A stretch of 41,849 nucleotides of DNA from Victivallales bacterium. GTDB taxonomy: Bacteria; Verrucomicrobiota; Lentisphaeria; Victivallales; GWF2-38-69. A model generated the notes under the pieces. The model was not told the DNA's origin, made no database searches, and saw only the letters and a list, made by a program, of their open reading frames with translations. Location of the stretch: positions 1 through 41,849 of the forward strand of contig JAIPJT010000023.1 in the NCBI GenBank assembly GCA_021733985.1. Direction: 5' to 3'. Positions 40,108-41,849 of the stretch are shown here, piece by piece. Both the position numbers and the translations under genes were made by a program. The number at the start of each line of letters is the position of its first letter. The first letter of the stretch is position 1.

Positions 40108-41849
40108 AAAACGGATCTTTCGTTATTAGTTCGATGCTAAGTAGAGGCTAAATATTTTTCAAAAAAGTAGCCACGATGTATATAGCAGAGTTAAAAAAGA
40201 GACAAAATGGAAAACTGTATAAAACAGTACTGATACGTGAATCCTACAGAGCAGACGGAAAGGTGAGGCATAGGACAATTGCAAACATAAGCAAGTTGCC
40301 GCCTGAATGTATTCGTCACTTAAAAAAATATCTAAAGGGTGAAAGAGGTGATTTTAGTTTAAATGATTTACAGAACGGCAAGACTTATGAATACGGAGCA
40401 TCATTTGCTTTAAAATCACTAGCCTCAGAAATAGGGCTTGACTCAGTAATATCTTCGACAAAAACACCCTGGCGGGAAAATGTACTTGCAATGATTATCG
40501 GAAGAATACTATACCAGGGAAGCAAATTGAGTCTTGTTAATACTTTTATGGATACAGCATTATGGGAACTTTGCGGTCATATTTTCGGAGAACGTCCTGA
40601 CGCAGAAAAACACTGCTACAGGCCAATGGATGAATTACTTAAAAGAAAAAAGAAAATAGATTCTAAATTAGCAAAAAAGCATTTTAAAAACGGTTGTATA
40701 GTTTTATACGACATAACAAATACCTGGTTTGAAGGTGATTATAAATTTTCAAAGGAAGTTACTTTTGGTAAGCCTAAAGGCGGGAAGCACGGATACAAAC
40801 AAATTGCTCTTGGACTTTTAACTAACAGTGAGGGGTGTCCTGTTGCCGTGGAGATATTCAAAGGAAATACATCAGATCAAACAACTGTACTTGGTCAAGT
40901 AAAAACCATTTCTAAAAAATACGGAATAAAAGAAGTCATATTTACCGGTGACAGAGGAATGTTGACTCAAAAAAGAGTTGATGAAATTAAAGAAACTGAT
41001 TTCAAGATAATAACCGCATTAACTCATAGTGAACTTAAAAAAGTACTGGAAAAAGAAAGTATCCAGCCTGAATTATTTGATCAGATGAATATTACAGAGA
41101 TAATCGATTCTGAGGACCCCCAGACAAGATACATGCTTTGTAAAAACGAAAATGAAATGATAAAAGAAACTGAAACACGCAATAGATTAATAGAAAAAGT
41201 AAAAGATTTACTAAGTAAAAAAGCAGCTGTTAAAAGAAAAAGGAACCCGCAAAAAGTTGCAGCAAGTATTGGGCGAATATTTGAGAAATACAGAATACAA
41301 AAATTTTTTGCTTGGCATGTAGGCGATAACGGGGAAGTTTTATGGAGCTTAAAAGATGATATCATAGAAAAAGAAAAAGCCCTGGATGGTTGTTATGTAA
41401 TTAAAACTGATGCGGATAAAAAGATGATAAATAAAGATGAAGTTGTAGAGGGCTACAGGAATCTTCAAAAAATAGAACAGGCATTCAGAAATATGAAAAC
41501 TGTTATGCTTGAATTAAGACCTGTTTATCATAAAACTGATGAAAGAATTAAAGCACATATTTTTATTGTCATGCTTGCATATTACTTGCAGTGGCATGCC
41601 ACACAAAAATTAAAACCGTTATTTGACATAGACAATGCCGGAAAAGATAAACGCTGGACTTTTGCAACTGTAATTGACAGACTGAAGTCTATAAGGAAAA
41701 TTGAGAATGTTATAGATGGTGTTGTTGTTAAAAAAAATATTTCAATGCCTGATACTGAACAGAAAAAAATACTCGAACTGCTGGATGTGAAATTAGCGTA
41801 GACAAGAAAATTTAAAAGTTATTTTACTTTAAATGCTTATTTATAAATG
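40108..41849 (+). mobile_element. Nearly complete IS1634-type insertion sequence
   Basis: A candidate left inverted repeat aaaacggatctttcg at 40108-40122, transposase 40176-41801, and non-coding tail up to the window end, which stops about 35 bases before the right repeat as seen in the left copy (160-174). The bases outside the left repeat (…tataagct) do not match those outside the right repeat of the left copy (ttgtgtg…). No target duplication is therefore seen when the two ends are treated as one insertion. Confidence 0.8.
40176..41801 (+). CDS. IS1634-family (IS4 superfamily) DDE transposase
   Basis: 541 residues, full length for the family. N-terminal KTVLIRESYRADGKVRHRTI, typical of IS1634/IS1549. 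Catalytic residues: first Asp in LYDITNTWFEGDY, second Asp in FTGDRGMLTQKR, Glu in the Y-R-E-K region YRNLQKIEQAFRNMK. The frame is intact with no frameshift, so the element may be active. It moves by cut-and-paste and usually leaves 5-6 base duplications. The same C-terminus appears at 1-91. Confidence 0.93.
   Translation: MYIAELKKRQNGKLYKTVLIRESYRADGKVRHRTIANISKLPPECIRHLKKYLKGERGDFSLNDLQNGKTYEYGASFALKSLASEIGLDSVISSTKTPWRENVLAMIIGRILYQGSKLSLVNTFMDTALWELCGHIFGERPDAEKHCYRPMDELLKRKKKIDSKLAKKHFKNGCIVLYDITNTWFEGDYKFSKEVTFGKPKGGKHGYKQIALGLLTNSEGCPVAVEIFKGNTSDQTTVLGQVKTISKKYGIKEVIFTGDRGMLTQKRVDEIKETDFKIITALTHSELKKVLEKESIQPELFDQMNITEIIDSEDPQTRYMLCKNENEMIKETETRNRLIEKVKDLLSKKAAVKRKRNPQKVAASIGRIFEKYRIQKFFAWHVGDNGEVLWSLKDDIIEKEKALDGCYVIKTDADKKMINKDEVVEGYRNLQKIEQAFRNMKTVMLELRPVYHKTDERIKAHIFIVMLAYYLQWHATQKLKPLFDIDNAGKDKRWTFATVIDRLKSIRKIENVIDGVVVKKNISMPDTEQKKILELLDVKLA

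Noticed and set aside
1-41849. Plasmid or phage
   Set aside because: No replication initiator, partition, capsid or integrase gene; content is core metabolism. The identical ends are better explained by the IS.
1-41849. CRISPR arrays, tRNA or rRNA genes
   Set aside because: No regularly spaced repeats and no tRNA or rRNA sequence were recognised in either strand.

Overview
This AT-rich window (my reading is roughly two-thirds A+T) looks like bacterial chromosome from a didermal, LPS-bearing, poorly sampled lineage. Pointers are an MsbA-type lipid exporter, an AsmA-like giant protein, an LL-diaminopimelate aminotransferase (the DapL lysine/peptidoglycan route), a nickel superoxide dismutase, a ten-unit DUF349 protein and an IS1634-type transposase. 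These fit a PVC-like or similar uncultured phylum, but nothing here fixes the phylum. Most genes are housekeeping. Intergenic stretches hold decayed repeats, palindromes and regulatory remnants.

Layout. 1-174 is the 3' end of an IS whose nearly full copy fills the right end (about 40108-41849); the first and last 139 bases are identical. 727-3660 is a minus-strand thiamine uptake operon (thiB-thiP) behind a TPP riboswitch and terminator; no ATPase gene is adjacent. 3921-4370 is a secreted Ni-SOD. 4650-8110 is a plus-strand operon: nucleotide-sugar aminotransferase, MsbA-like exporter, small PAS protein. 8532-14979 holds a metallophosphoesterase, the DUF349 protein, a STAS anti-anti-sigma factor, a CCA-adding enzyme and an SlyD-like isomerase. 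15005-15070 resembles a shrunken orphan FMN riboswitch. 15289-24000 is a minus-strand run: NifU-like scaffold, DapL, a membrane protein with a GNAT-like tail, the tmk-holB-NIF3 operon, class II aldolase, a pspC pseudogene, ElaA-type acetyltransferase, pspC and cinA. 24665-26444 encodes MtnA and a YchF/OLA1 relative that has lost its GTPase P-loop. proC converges on them.

27434-28578 is the most striking regulatory locus: a promoter, an 18-codon leader peptide containing Phe-Tyr-Trp-Phe-Phe, an intrinsic terminator and then DAHP synthase without an ACT domain. This is what an attenuator sensing aromatic amino acids should look like. 28956-32252 holds a serine beta-lactamase-like protein, a half-size GDT1/TMEM165 transporter, a TPR-DUF218 protein and a divergent receiver domain. 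32741-39972 pairs a membrane-spanning YhaN/Rad50-like ATPase carrying an unfamiliar C-terminal helical domain with a 1231-residue AsmA-like protein, directly before the IS.
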